Below, piece after piece: positions 29,259-39,848 of a DNA stretch of 41,787 nt. The notes under the pieces are model-generated. The model had not been told where the DNA came from. It did no database searches and saw only the letters and a list, made by a program, of their open reading frames with translations. Every line of letters starts with the position of its first letter. The stretch's first letter is position 1. Source of the DNA: Entamoeba invadens IP1 (lineage: Eukaryota > Evosea > Mastigamoebida > Endamoebidae); contig NW_004191840.1 in assembly GCF_000330505.1 (NCBI RefSeq), forward strand, positions 1 to 41,787, written 5' to 3'. A program made the translations under genes and the position numbers.

Positions 29259-29721
29259 TATATATAGCAATATATATAAATATATATTGCTATACAATAT
29301 TATAAAAACAAATAAATTTACTTTAATAATATATAAATATTTTATTTTTATTCTTATTATTATTAAAAACAAAAATTAAATTTTGAACAAAGTTGTTTAC
29401 TCATATACGTAAACTAATACCTTTTGGACCGAACCTGGTGTGTAATTTCGGGAAGAAGTTTAAAAATTCATTCTATAATTTCAGTTTTTAGCATTTTTTG
29501 TATTTTTTTAAATTCTCGTTTTATGTACACAAATACAGCCATTAAATTATTATCCGATATAGTTGTTAGACAGACTTTAAGTATTAATATAATTATAACA
29601 AACAATTCTTTATTTTTATCAAATAAAACATTATTATATTATTATTTTATATTATATACAAATAACACATTATATTATTCAAAAATAAAATTGTTATTAA
29701 GAGTGAATTAGTTGATCAACT

Positions 29722-30267
29722 TTAGAATTGTGGGTGATGTCGTCTTCTTCTTTCCCAACCTCCAAATCGACCAAAAGGTGGTGGTGGGAAGCACATTTGA
29801 TTGCATCCGAAAGGATTTTGTCCCATCATAGGAGGTGGAGGTGGGCAATACCCATAAAATGGTTGATAGAATGGTCTTCTACCAAATCCGCATCCCATTT
29901 GGTCATATCCAAATTGATGTAGTGGGCAACACATAGGTGGTGGAGGTGGTCTGTTATACATTTGGTTCATCATATACCATTTCCACATTCTCTTCATTTG
30001 TCTTCTCTCTTTATCCATTGGACACTTCTCATGTCTTCTTTGACACTTATCGTAGTCTTTATCATTATCTTCTTCAATGTCTGAAGAAGAAGACTTGTCT
30101 TTTTCAGTTTCGTATTTGATGTACTCGTCAAGTAAAGTCTGTTGTTCTGAAGTCAGAGTCTTCTTGAACTCGGCAAAGTCCGTTTTAAGCTTCTCTTCAT
30201 TTTCAATGCGCTGTTTCTCGGCTTCTCGCTTTTCCTTGCGGTATTTGTAGTGTTCACATTTCTCCAT
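29722..30267 (-). CDS. Hypothetical protein: charged coiled-coil plus Pro/Gly/Phe-rich tail
   Basis: A 181-residue protein I do not recognise. Residues 1-60 are highly charged and probably helical (KREAEKQRIENEEKLKTDF). An acidic/serine stretch follows (SSSSDIEEDNDKDYDK), then a basic patch. The C-terminal half is rich in Pro, Gly, Phe, Tyr, Met and Cys (RPPPPPMCCPLHQFGYDQM, FPPPPFGRFGGWERRRRHH). Such low-complexity tails occur in RNA-binding or WW/SH3-ligand proteins, but no folded domain is visible. No signal peptide or membrane segment. A TATATAA-like sequence lies about 50 bases before the ATG on this strand. The intact frame and non-random composition support a real gene. Confidence 0.82.
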   Translation of the reverse strand: MEKCEHYKYRKEKREAEKQRIENEEKLKTDFAEFKKTLTSEQQTLLDEYIKYETEKDKSSSSDIEEDNDKDYDKCQRRHEKCPMDKERRQMKRMWKWYMMNQMYNRPPPPPMCCPLHQFGYDQMGCGFGRRPFYQPFYGYCPPPPPMMGQNPFGCNQMCFPPPPFGRFGGWERRRRHHPQF

Positions 30268-31090
30268 TTTGTTTTACTGAATTCATTTAATCAAAAAGTT
30301 GTTTATATAATTGGCCAATCCGATTTCAGTCATAGTAATCCGTTTTTATTAAAAGTGCTCAACAGATTACTCATTTTTTGTTATTTTTTTCAATTAAAAC
30401 ATTGATTTTTTGGTTTAAAATGAAGTCATATATTGACTTTTTTGTAGTTTAGAACTTAAAAATAACTCTAATATCCAAAATACAAATATTTAGTAGATAA
30501 CGGTTAAATACTCAAAACACAATATTTGATAATTATCAAACAGTTATGCATATTAAAGAATATGTATTGAATTGTCGACAATTAAACATATTATTGCTAT
30601 AATATCACGTTTTGTAGATTACTGTATAATAATAAACATCATATGAATTTTTAGATAAAATGTTTAAAAAAATATAATTTATATGTTTTTACATTAAAAA
30701 ATATAGTATTATTTTATGAAAATTGGTATTAGTACAAAAATGATAATTTTTAAAGTGTTTATATTAATTAACACATGTTAATTTGATTACCAATTTTAAT
30801 TATGTATAGTATATATAATAAGGATATGTTATTATTCAAAGTTGTGGTTTTTAACTGTATTTGACAACACTAATTTACAAAATATAATGTCATTTAAAAA
30901 TGTCCAAATTAAATATATACACTGTTGTTATATTTTGTAATTTACACTTTAAAAGTTCTATAATATAATCTTCTTTATTTTTTGATTATTAGAACTTTAA
31001 AAATTTATATTTTACAGATTTTTATTGCGATAAAACGTAATAATATTAAATGGAAAATTTAATTAAAAAATATAAAAAAATAAAACCAAG
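30268..31090. other. A+T-rich intergenic region, no gene seen
   Basis: No coding-like frame or terminal repeats. It contains the presumed promoter of the minus-strand gene at its left edge, and the unidentified 3' flank of the transposase pseudogene at its right edge. Confidence 0.5.
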
Positions 31091-32804
31091 TTATTTTTTT
31101 TCTTTTCGAGGTTTCTTTTCATTTGAAATTTTGTTCTTTTCATCCTTTTTGATTTTCATAAGTTTTTCAACATCGAGCCGGTGCTCTCTATCAGTAAAAT
31201 TTTCAATGGAGACTCTTACAGTTTGGGTTTCTTTTCTTTTTGGATCCTTACCAAGAAAAGAGCAAACCTCTCTGACATAAGACATGTCAACTTTTGCAAC
31301 ACCTTTAAGAAGGTCTACAGTGTTGAAGTTTGGGTTGACACATCTCATGTTTTCCAACTCTTCTTTTGATGGGTATTAAACCACGTATATTATACCGGCC
31401 TGTTTGAAGGCACTGGCCATTGTGTCGCCATCAGACACTACTTCCCATGAGTAAACAAGCTGCCTAATTTTGTCTTCCTCCGAGAGCTTTGCAAATTTTT
31501 TCAATGCATTTTTGAACTTGGGTGAGTTCATTTTGAGAATTTTCCCGTTTCTTTGGACCTTTTCATCACACTTTTCATTTTCTTTTTCACTTAATGAAAT
31601 TTTGTGTAACATCAAATTGTTTTTGTCCACAAGGAAATTTTTTTGTTTCCCGAAAATTCCCAGATCCATAGGCTGACATAAATGGGAACTGTGGGTGACT
31701 TCCTTTATAATCTCAACGCAATTATCCCGAAATAACGCTTCAATTTCATCACTGAAATGGCCCGAAAATCCAGCAATAATTAGGTATGCCTTCGTATCAA
31801 CTCTCACACCCATTCGGTTTCTTTTTTCCTTAATATACGGGAAAAACACTTGTTTGAGCCACAAGGTGTATAATTGTGTATTTAGAACACCTGATTTTTG
31901 GTATCTAATAATAGCACGACTCTTGAGTTCCACAATTAGGTTGTCTTCGATGGTGAGTCTTTTGGTAACAAGGGGTATCATTTTTGTCCCATCTAGACAA
32001 CCACAACATAAAAGACTCGTACTAGAACCATCTCTGTCGACTTCGTTAAAAACTTGTTCCCCTGATTCGACTGACACGTAGACAACTCGGGTTCTTGAAT
32101 CAACTTATTCATCGAATCCAACTTCATCTAAGTTAAAAACAAGCTCAAATCTGCATCCATCCAATTTTCTTTTTTATTCTTAGTAATACTGCAGGATGGC
32201 AGTTTGTGATACCTCTGCTCGTTTTGTTTCCATAACTTGGGCCTTTTTTGTTTCAATTCCTGGGATTAATTTAAGGACTTTATTTAATTGCCTTGTTCCC
32301 ATTGTTTTGCCGAAATTTTCAAACATGAAAAGTCCAATTTCTTCTGGTTTCGCTTTTTTGGTTTCCTTCATTTCTTCTGCTATTTTTAGAACTTCTTCAT
32401 CTGAAAGAAGTCGTTTTCTTCCCTTTCCCGAAATTATTCCATTTTTGTCTTCTTTTCGTATTTTTTGAATTTGGGAATTTACACCCGATTCCTTAAAAGT
32501 CCCGAAAAAATACTCAAGTGCTACTCTAATTGATTTTTTTAGTTCCTTTAAACTCATTAATTGGCACATTAGAAAGATCGTTTAAAGAAAACCGCACTTG
32601 CTCTCTAAAAGTGGGAAAAGATTCTTTTTTTATTTTTATCTCAAGGTCTTGGAAAGCTTTGAAAATAATAGGGCAATTAATTAGGTATTGTTCAGCCCTT
32701 TGACTAACAGGAATTTTCGGACCAATCATTTTCAAACTTTCATGTTTTTCGGAACATTTTTTATATTTTTTTAATTGAGGGGGCTTGGAAGAAGGTTGGG
32801 ACAT
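31091..32804 (-). pseudogene. Decayed pogo/Tigger-like DDE transposase (copy 2)
   Basis: The transposase is split over at least four frames, reading right to left. 32804-32526 is the N-terminus. 32569-32180 has an HTH-like RKRLLSDEEVLKIAEEM region. From about 32168 the catalytic domain follows (FELVFNLDEVGFDE), with a TAA at 32107-32105 where copy 1 has Trp. It continues to 31376, and 31357-31091 is a Lys-rich tail. The first Asp (NLDE) and last Asp (SSHLCQPMDLGIFG) are kept, but the middle motif reads IIAGFSGH: a GCT Ala codon where copy 1 has the catalytic Asp. Frameshifts, a nonsense codon and the lost acid make it inactive. It is more decayed than the copy at 532-2635. Confidence 0.85.
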
Positions 32805-33259
32805 TGTTTAAAAAGGTTTATAAAAGAGTTTATTAAATAGGCTATTGATATTGTTTTTTATATTATTGTTAAATTTTATTGATTAATTATTATTTTTATT
32901 TCAAAATTTAACAAGTGTTTTTTAATCTTACAATTTTATAGTTACTTTGTTTTGTTGCAATAAAAGACTTTTTTTAATTTTTATTGTTAGTAAAGTTAAA
33001 GAATTGTTTTTATAATTTACTTGTATATTATCAAATGAAAAATAACTTTGTTATTAATTGTTAAATTTGTTGTTTGTTAATATTATTTTTAATCAATTTA
33101 AATAATTGATGTTGCGATAAATAAATTTAGATTATAAATAATTATATTTAAAAACTATTAATTATTATAATTTAACCATTTATGTAACTAAAATCGTATT
33201 TTTGAAAAACTGGTTAAAAATAGTTTATTTACTATTATAAAATAGTTAAAAACGATGAC
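32805..33259. other. A+T-rich spacer upstream of the decayed transposase
   Basis: No gene and no clear terminal repeat of the transposon could be found on this side. Short A/T runs only. Confidence 0.45.
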
Positions 33260-33766
33260 TTATATTTTTCTTATTGTCAACTTAAATTGCATGACACCCA
33301 TAGAATGATCATGAATTGATTCATTTGACACGAAGTATCGAAGCTGTGGTTGTCGTTGTGTATCTCTTTTGAACTATATAAGTGTTGAGTAATTTTCATT
33401 ACTTTTCAGACCCACCATTCGAATCAATTTTTGAAACAAGTTATAGTATAAATTATAATAAATTTATAAATATTTATAGTTATTTTGTTCTTCTTTATAA
33501 AAGTGTGTGCTTAAATCCCAAAATGTTACATATATTTACTGTAATAAAATGAACACCTTAGTCCATCAAATAGTAAGAAAGTTGTTGATTTTCATTTTTT
33601 GTAATTGGTGGATAAATGTTTAAAACACATTTAAAATAAACAATACATCAACTTTCACTTTGGCACCATATTTTCTCAATAACGTATTGGGTTGATAACA
33701 GTCAATGTCTCCATGATGTTTTCAAGATTTTTTATTGAAATGCACTTTTGGGCAATCATTTTGGCT

Positions 33767-33794
33767 GGCGGGAAAAACCGCTTCACTACCATTT
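33767..33794 (+). repeat. 28-bp repeat, unit 1
   Basis: GGCGGGAAAAACCGCTTC then ACTACCATTT. It differs from the unit at 34137 only by C instead of T at one position. Confidence 0.85.
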
Positions 33795-34136
33795 ACTTGT
33801 TTTATTGTATAGAAAAATATCGTTTTTTGGCATTTTGCCGATTATTAAAATAAAAAATAATTCGGTGGCGAAAAACCGCTTTAGATCTTTTTTGTCTTTT
33901 CGTAACCAAATTCTTATTGTTTTATGATGAAAACTTATCCAAAAACCAAATATTGCCTTTTAAATTGTGAAAAAATAGTGTGTTTTTTCTTTGCATACAA
34001 ATATTTTTAACCAAATGTGTTGAATAACACACAAATACACACAATAAACTTGAATTTATTCACCATACAGAAATGATTGCCGCACTTTCGGATCGTCCAC
34101 AGTATCTTCCCAGTCTTTTTTAACATTTCTCTGCAC

Positions 34137-34164
34137 GGCGGGAAAAACCGCTTTACTACCATTT
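34137..34164 (+). repeat. 28-bp repeat, unit 2
   Basis: The same 28 bases as 33767-33794 with one change, 370 bp downstream in direct orientation. The flanking sequences are unrelated, so the repeat is a discrete unit and not part of a longer duplication. Confidence 0.85.
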
Positions 34165-35126
34165 CCTGATAAAATTACACACAATTATAACCAAAGTTTC
34201 AATTTGTTTCAAATAATTGAGGTTTTGGTGGAAAAAAGCAAATAAACACGAAAATTTATAACGGACATGTGCAGCGCCCTTTTACCGCTTCTGATAATTT
34301 ACACAAAATTATCCGTATTACATTGTTTTTATTGACCAATATTAATAAATTGCTTCGTTTATTTTATAAAAAGTTTCAAAAAAGCAAGTACAACGAAATA
34401 ACAAGTCATTTATCGCTTGCTTGACAGGCACTTGAAAAACCGCTGGGAATGGATGCACTCACGTTCAGTTGGTGAGTAAGTCCAAAGTGCGTTTTTTCAG
34501 TTTGGCTTTGAAATGCATTTATGAGCGAATGAGGAATCCAACAAGAGGGGGTGTGAAATAAAGGTGCAGTCGGTTTTTGCTGAGAAACATTGAAAAGTGG
34601 TCTATTAAAAACGTGTGCTAGGTTATATATTTACTATGTTGCTCGAGAGGTAATCGATTTGACTGTTGAGTATTTGTTTAATGGACGATTTAAAAAAATG
34701 AAAAAAAATATTAAGGAGTGAAAGGGGGTGTGAAAAAAAGGTACACTCGCGGGTTAGTGTTTTTGAGTTTTTTTATTTCTGCAAAAAAATTAAAAAAATA
34801 TTTAATAAAAAGTTCATTATTTTTTCAATTAATTTGATAATTTTAAGATGTTTTTTGGTTATTTTGACCTCAAAGAACAATTTCAAAGTCAATCTTTCTT
34901 GCTCCTCCTTTTATCATTCAGCAAATCCAGCTTTTACTTTACATAAAAAATAATTCACAAATTTCAATAACAAACATCGGCATCTTGAAAAAGTAATAGA
35001 TATTCTTGTAAACTTTGTTTTTTGAATCAAATCGAGGAAAAGGAAAAAATAAACTATACAAAAAACTATAATCATATTATCATTTTACTATTAAATTATC
35101 AAAAGCGGTTTTTTTCCACCCCTTTA

Positions 35127-36953
35127 CAGTGAAATATTACTGCGAATTGTTATTGGTCAAAAAATAATGTTATTGTGGCTTGTAAAACATAAAAAATAAT
35201 TTACTTTGTAAAAATGTTATATAATATGGCTTTCAATTAAAACAAGGGTAAATTCGTAAAAAGGAACATTCCAAACAACTCAAACTAGATATTGGTTTTT
35301 ATTTTATAGATTTTAACAATTTATAACTTATAATACAAAACAATACATCAAAACATAATAACAAAAACGAATAAATTAAAACATCGAAAATTTGAATAAA
35401 TCGTCCACCTTTTGGACACCATAATATGAAATTTGATTTCTGCTCAGCTAGTCCTTAATTTTTGTTGTGAATATTCAAATTATAAACTCCATTGAATAAA
35501 CTTAAATTACCATTATAATCAATATGTTTTTACATAATAATAATACAAAAACACACAGAAATATCAACTCGAATTATTGAGATTAAATAAACGTTTCAAC
35601 ATCGAAATTATTATAACAACACAAATCGCAATACAATAAACAAAATACAAAAACACGTAATAAACATATCATATTGATAAAATTATAAAATATAAATCAA
35701 TTTGATGATAACAAACGGTTAACGAGCGTGGGGCTTTCAAATGGCCGATAATTTAATCACACCAATTTGAAATTTAAATAATTTGTTGTTATGAAAGAAT
35801 TAAGTTGTTTGGGTTCTGGTGTATTAGTTCTTTTAAAATAATGATAATTTATAATAAAATTATCCATAATTATTCGACTAGTTTAATTATATGAAAATAA
35901 TTATTAAAAATGGTTTCACATTTAAAAAAATAAATTATAAATTATTGTTGTTTTATTATAAATTTTTGCTATTGATATGTTGATGTTAATTAAATTTGCA
36001 TGTTAATTAACTATTTCACTTGTTTGTTGTTTATTATATTTTAATTATATTTATACTATAATAATAGTTCATTGTTTGATTTATTTGATGTAAATCGTGA
36101 TTGTATTTCCACATCATTTTACAATCAAAATAGCCAGTGATTATACAACCAATATGTCAAGTATTTATTTAACGATTTCGATATTACAGATGTTGTTATG
36201 AAATACATAGTTATATTGTTTATTCATTTTGTTTTTAAACCATTTTTTGTGTCACTGTGTGACGGGTTAGATTCTTTCTTTATTTTTTTAATCGAAAAAT
36301 CAACGAGTTTCATAAAACATAAACAAGACATTGAGTAATGATTTTTCAAATAACAAATCATTGTGAAAGCAACTAAGGAATTCACTTTATATATCAGAAT
36401 GAAATTATATTGTTAAGTGATTATTTGGTAATTAAAATTATGAAGAAGATTTTTTATTTATAATTTTTAATCTTCACCAATAATACATTATTTTGCAAAA
36501 CTTTATTGTTAAGATGTGTTCATATTTTGGCAGAGATATCGACTGTTCAATAAAATTATATTTATTAAATTGATGTAACGAATAAATCAATATCAAATAT
36601 TGACTATTTATTCACATTTTAAAAATATCAAAACACATTTTTACTTGATAAAATAATTTTTGGATATGTGAAACTATAATTTAGAATTTGTCTTTTTGTA
36701 ATAACAAAAAATTTAATAACGTTTTGTTTTTCAACGAGAAAAGGAAAAAACAAAACCTTCATAAAAAGTATATAAAAACACCATTTTTTCTCTTGGCACA
36801 ATCTGTTGACTTAGCCTCAAAAGATTTTGTAGAACAAAATTGTCGTTTTTCATTTTAACAGCCTCGAATAACAAAAAAAATAAACCCAAAATGTTTTAAA
36901 ACCCTTAATAACATTATTTTTGACCAATAACAATTCGCAGTGATATTTCACGC
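35127..36953. mobile_element. Putative DNA element bounded by 45-bp inverted repeats
   Basis: 35130-35174 (TGAAATATTACTGCGAATTG and on to AATAATGTTATT) matches the reverse complement of 36907-36950 with one substitution and one indel. The repeat on the right is followed by a second, partial copy (CACGCCGCAGTGATTTTTCAC), so the right end looks internally duplicated. No target duplication was found. The interior is A+T-rich with no transposase. One coding-looking short ORF lies just inside the right end. The element abuts the Mutator-like element, separated by about 45 bp. Confidence 0.6.
36731..36853 (-). CDS. Possible 40-residue small protein or exon
   Basis: An ATG-to-TGA frame reading MKNDNFVLQNLLRLSQQIVP and then REKMVFLYTFYEGF. 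The composition is balanced and clearly unlike the chance frames nearby, and the frame stays open about 10 codons upstream of the ATG (LFEAVK). It starts about 50 bp inside the right inverted repeat of the element at 35127-36953, as the first exon of an element-encoded protein would. A GTTTTG near its end could be a degenerate 5' splice site. I recognise no family. Confidence 0.35.
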   Translation of the reverse strand: MKNDNFVLQNLLRLSQQIVPREKMVFLYTFYEGFVFSFSR

Positions 36954-36996
36954 CGCAGTGATTTTTCACGGTACTCTATGTCCACAATTAAATTTA

Positions 36997-39680
36997 AGGT
37001 TCACGATTTTACACCGACACCAGTGCACATTAGTTCAATGAACTATTTTTATATCAATAACATTTTTTTAAATTAAAATTGAATTTTTGTTTTCTAAATT
37101 ATATAATTACAAAGTACATAACATCTGTTGAATAATTTATAGTTATATTTAATTATAATTAACAATAATAACTTTTTATTATATTATTTTTTAATTTATT
37201 ATTAATAAATTAATAAACTTTTAATAGTTATTTACTGTTGTTCACCAAAATTAACTCGTTCTGGACAACACTTAGAATAATGTCCCAACTGGTTACAAAT
37301 ATAACACACTCTCTTCTTTTTGGAGGTTTTTTAGATCCTTCTGAATATGCAACTAGGTTGGCTGCGCGTATTTGCTTCATTTTACTTACCTTTTTGGGAT
37401 CCTTTATCCGTTCAATGGTTGTACTCTTAGTCATAGATACAGTTTCATCCCCAATTGTTATCATAGATTTTTCTGTCCTAGAAAATGATATTCTTTTTAC
37501 ACCCTCTTCGATTTCTATTTTTTCTTCTTTTTTGTCTTCGAAAAAAACTTTCTCTCCTTCAAAAACTTTTATCACCAATGGAAGCAAACTGGGGTTCTCC
37601 TTTGCGTTGGGATAAAATTTCTCAAGAACCATTTGATAATCTGTATAGGAAATAGAACCATAATTATCAGGATTGTATATTTTGCACTCATGAGTACATA
37701 CTACTCGTACGGACTTGGTTCTGTTTAATTTGAACAAACAAAGTGGAATTTTTGTCAATGATACGATATAAAAATTCACAAGATGAGGACATGGAACACC
37801 AGTTTTAATATAAGAACAACATGTACACCCATTTTTGTCTGTTTTGTGTTCTTGTTGTTCCCATATTTTTAGTGTGTATTGATTGTTCGCCATTTTAAAA
37901 CTATAAAGAAGATCAGAAACTGCTGTTTTAGTAAGACTTAAAGCGACATTATCTTCACAGAAAAGATTGAGTGTGTTTTTTTCTTCGCTGTTGAGTTCCG
38001 AAAGACTGGCTTTAAGTTCCAAGTCTTGAGCACATTCAATAATATATTTAACAAGTTCGACTAATTTAAGTTTCTCATGCAAAGTTCTTCGCTTAAGCCA
38101 CCCAAAAAATCCTTCAATTCCACTTGACGTTGTTGACGTTGTATATTTATTTGTTGAGCTGGGTAGCCATTTTTGCACATTTGAGAAGGTCAATTATCAT
38201 TCTCGACTTGGTTAAAGTGACTCCTTTCTCTTTTGACTCGATAGCACATTGGTTGAGTGATTCGATTAATTGATCAACTGTATTAAGAATGCAATTTCCA
38301 CCAAAAACATCTTTTTCATCTAAATATTTTTGAATTTGATCATTACCATCTTTAATTACTAATTTATTCAATTCATCTAATAACACTTCTTCTTTTTCAC
38401 AACCTCCAAAAACGACTTTATTGTAAATTGTAATAATTGGGTGGCACTTGCCAAAAGCTGCAACAAGATTACGTCTTATATGCACCGTACAATATACTAT
38501 AAAAACTGTGGGATATACTTCTTTTATGGCTACAGTTTGACTTTGACACCTCTCACAAATAATCACTCTTGGATTTACACTTCGTTTTAGGATAGTTAAT
38601 ACCATTTTGAACGATTCGGAAGTTCTGTTTGGTGTTATCGAAAAAACACACAGTGACTATGACTACTTTTGTCTACAAGAATTCCTACATATAAAGGCAT
38701 TCCAAATTCATTTGTCCCACAAGTGTCATCCAAAATTAGTTCTTCAATGTTGCAATTTTACATAAAAGTTCGTTTATCGCTACACAACCAACAAACACTC
38801 CACTTTTTGACTTTATCATAACAGTGCTCCAGTTTTCCAAAGTTTTTAAATACTCAGCCAAATCAATACTTTGTACTCTACCAGTTTTCTCTGCGCATTT
38901 TCTTACAATAGATCCAATTTTCACACTTGAAAATGGAAGATTTAAATCCTTTTTGATATTTACTGGAGATACCCCAAGTTTATGTTTTGCTATCATTTCA
39001 GCTCTTTCTTCATCTGTAAAAAATGGATAAATTTTACAAGGAAGAATATCAAAGTTATGAGTGTGTAAATGTTTAAGTGTAATTTGAACAACTCTGTTCT
39101 TTTGTTTGGACAGTACCAAAACAAGTTTACATGGACAATGAGTAAATGTACATTTAAAAAACTGGTTTGAACTATTTGAATGACTATTTGCAGTCAAAAA
39201 AGCAGATATTTTACCTCCTTTGATATGAATGATAGAAGCACTTTTCATTGTTGATGCTTGAGACGAGAAAGAATAATTTTGAAAAGATTGACATATATTA
39301 TTGATTACATCATTCGGAGTTTCAAAATGGTAATCATCCACAATTTCTTCTTTATCATTTTCTCTTGAAATAATAATTTCTGTGCTAGACATCTTTGTTT
39401 GAAATTTAAAGTTTTTATAAAATAATTAATAGTATTACAATTAGTAAACAATAATAATCAGAAAGATCTATTATATATACTATATTAATAAAGGGTTTGT
39501 TATTTTGTGAATTTAATTCGATCTGGTTTTTAAGAAATAATTAGAATAAATAGTAATCATGTTTTAAAAATTGGTGAAATTAAAAAACAAAAATTCAATT
39601 TTGATTTAAAAAAATATTATTGATATAAAAATAGTTTATTGAACTAATGTGCACTGGTGTCGGTGTAAAATCGTGAACCT
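36997..39680 (-). mobile_element. Mutator-like element (MULE), 2684 bp
   Basis: Long terminal inverted repeats of about 100 bp, left 36997-37096 and right 39581-39680, start AGGTTCACGATTTTACACCG and differ at about four positions. An 8-bp direct repeat TAAATTTA (36989-36996 and 39681-39688) flanks the element. As it is palindromic, it could partly be repeat rather than target duplication; 9 bp match if one extra base is counted. The inside is filled by a minus-strand MULE transposase pseudogene. Long inverted repeats with an 8-9 bp duplication are typical of Mutator. Confidence 0.92.
37228..39392 (-). pseudogene. Mutator-like transposase, frameshifted
   Basis: Read right to left. 39392-38736 gives a WRKY/GCM1-like zinc finger (FKCTFTHCPCKL...HLHTHN). 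The frame shifts near 38740 into ELILDDTCGTNEFGMPLYVG, with the first catalytic Asp, and meets a stop near 38640. 38605-38147 has PRVIICERCQSQTVAIKEVYP, where the second catalytic Asp position is Glu (GAG). Another shift near 38170-38190 leads to 38193-37228, with SGIEGFFGWLKRR (third catalytic Glu) and a SWIM zinc finger CTCCSYIKTGVPCPHLVNFY. Order and spacing match MULE transposases. At least three frame breaks, plus the Asp-to-Glu change, make it inactive, yet the ends are still nearly identical. Confidence 0.9.
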
Positions 39681-39821
39681 TAAATTTAGAAGTATTAGAA
39701 CAAAAATCAATTATTGATGGTACCAAATAGGGATGTCGAAACGGTTTCCTAAACGATTTTTTGTTTATTTCTGAAACAAACAATTTTAGTATGTTTTAAA
39801 ACACGAATAAAAAAGTTTGTG

Positions 39822-39848
39822 AAACAATTTCAGTTTTTGAAATTGTTT
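39822..39848. repeat. Perfect 11-bp hairpin near the hAT end
   Basis: AAACAATTTCA (39822-39832) and TGAAATTGTTT (39838-39848) are exact reverse complements around a 5-base loop. Subterminal palindromes are common transposase-binding sites in hAT elements, but this could also be a simple hairpin. Confidence 0.6.

Larger units (their letters stand above)
33260..35120. other. Compositionally odd block with repeated GAAAAACCGC motifs
   Basis: G+C is higher than in the surrounding spacers, but no full-length gene is visible. A 28-bp sequence starting GGCGGGAAAAACCGCTT occurs at 33767 and 34137 with one mismatch. Shorter forms occur at 33864 and about 34434, and an inverted one at 35102-35120. A second pair, AGGGGGTGTGAAA, lies at 34546 and 34723. 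Minus-strand stretches read like protein in pieces (34630-34406; 34165-34066; about 33420-33260), each without a complete start-to-stop gene. It could be a decayed gene, a large non-autonomous element, or a regulatory region. Confidence 0.45.

Noticed and set aside
33531..33545. TTACTGTAATAAAA as a second pogo terminus for the decayed transposase
   Set aside because: It lacks the GAAAAAG seen inside the other candidate end and has no partner on the opposite side.
33767..34164. CRISPR-like array from the repeated 28-bp unit
   Set aside because: Only two full units 370 bp apart with irregular partial copies, in a eukaryotic context with no cas genes. It is not an array.
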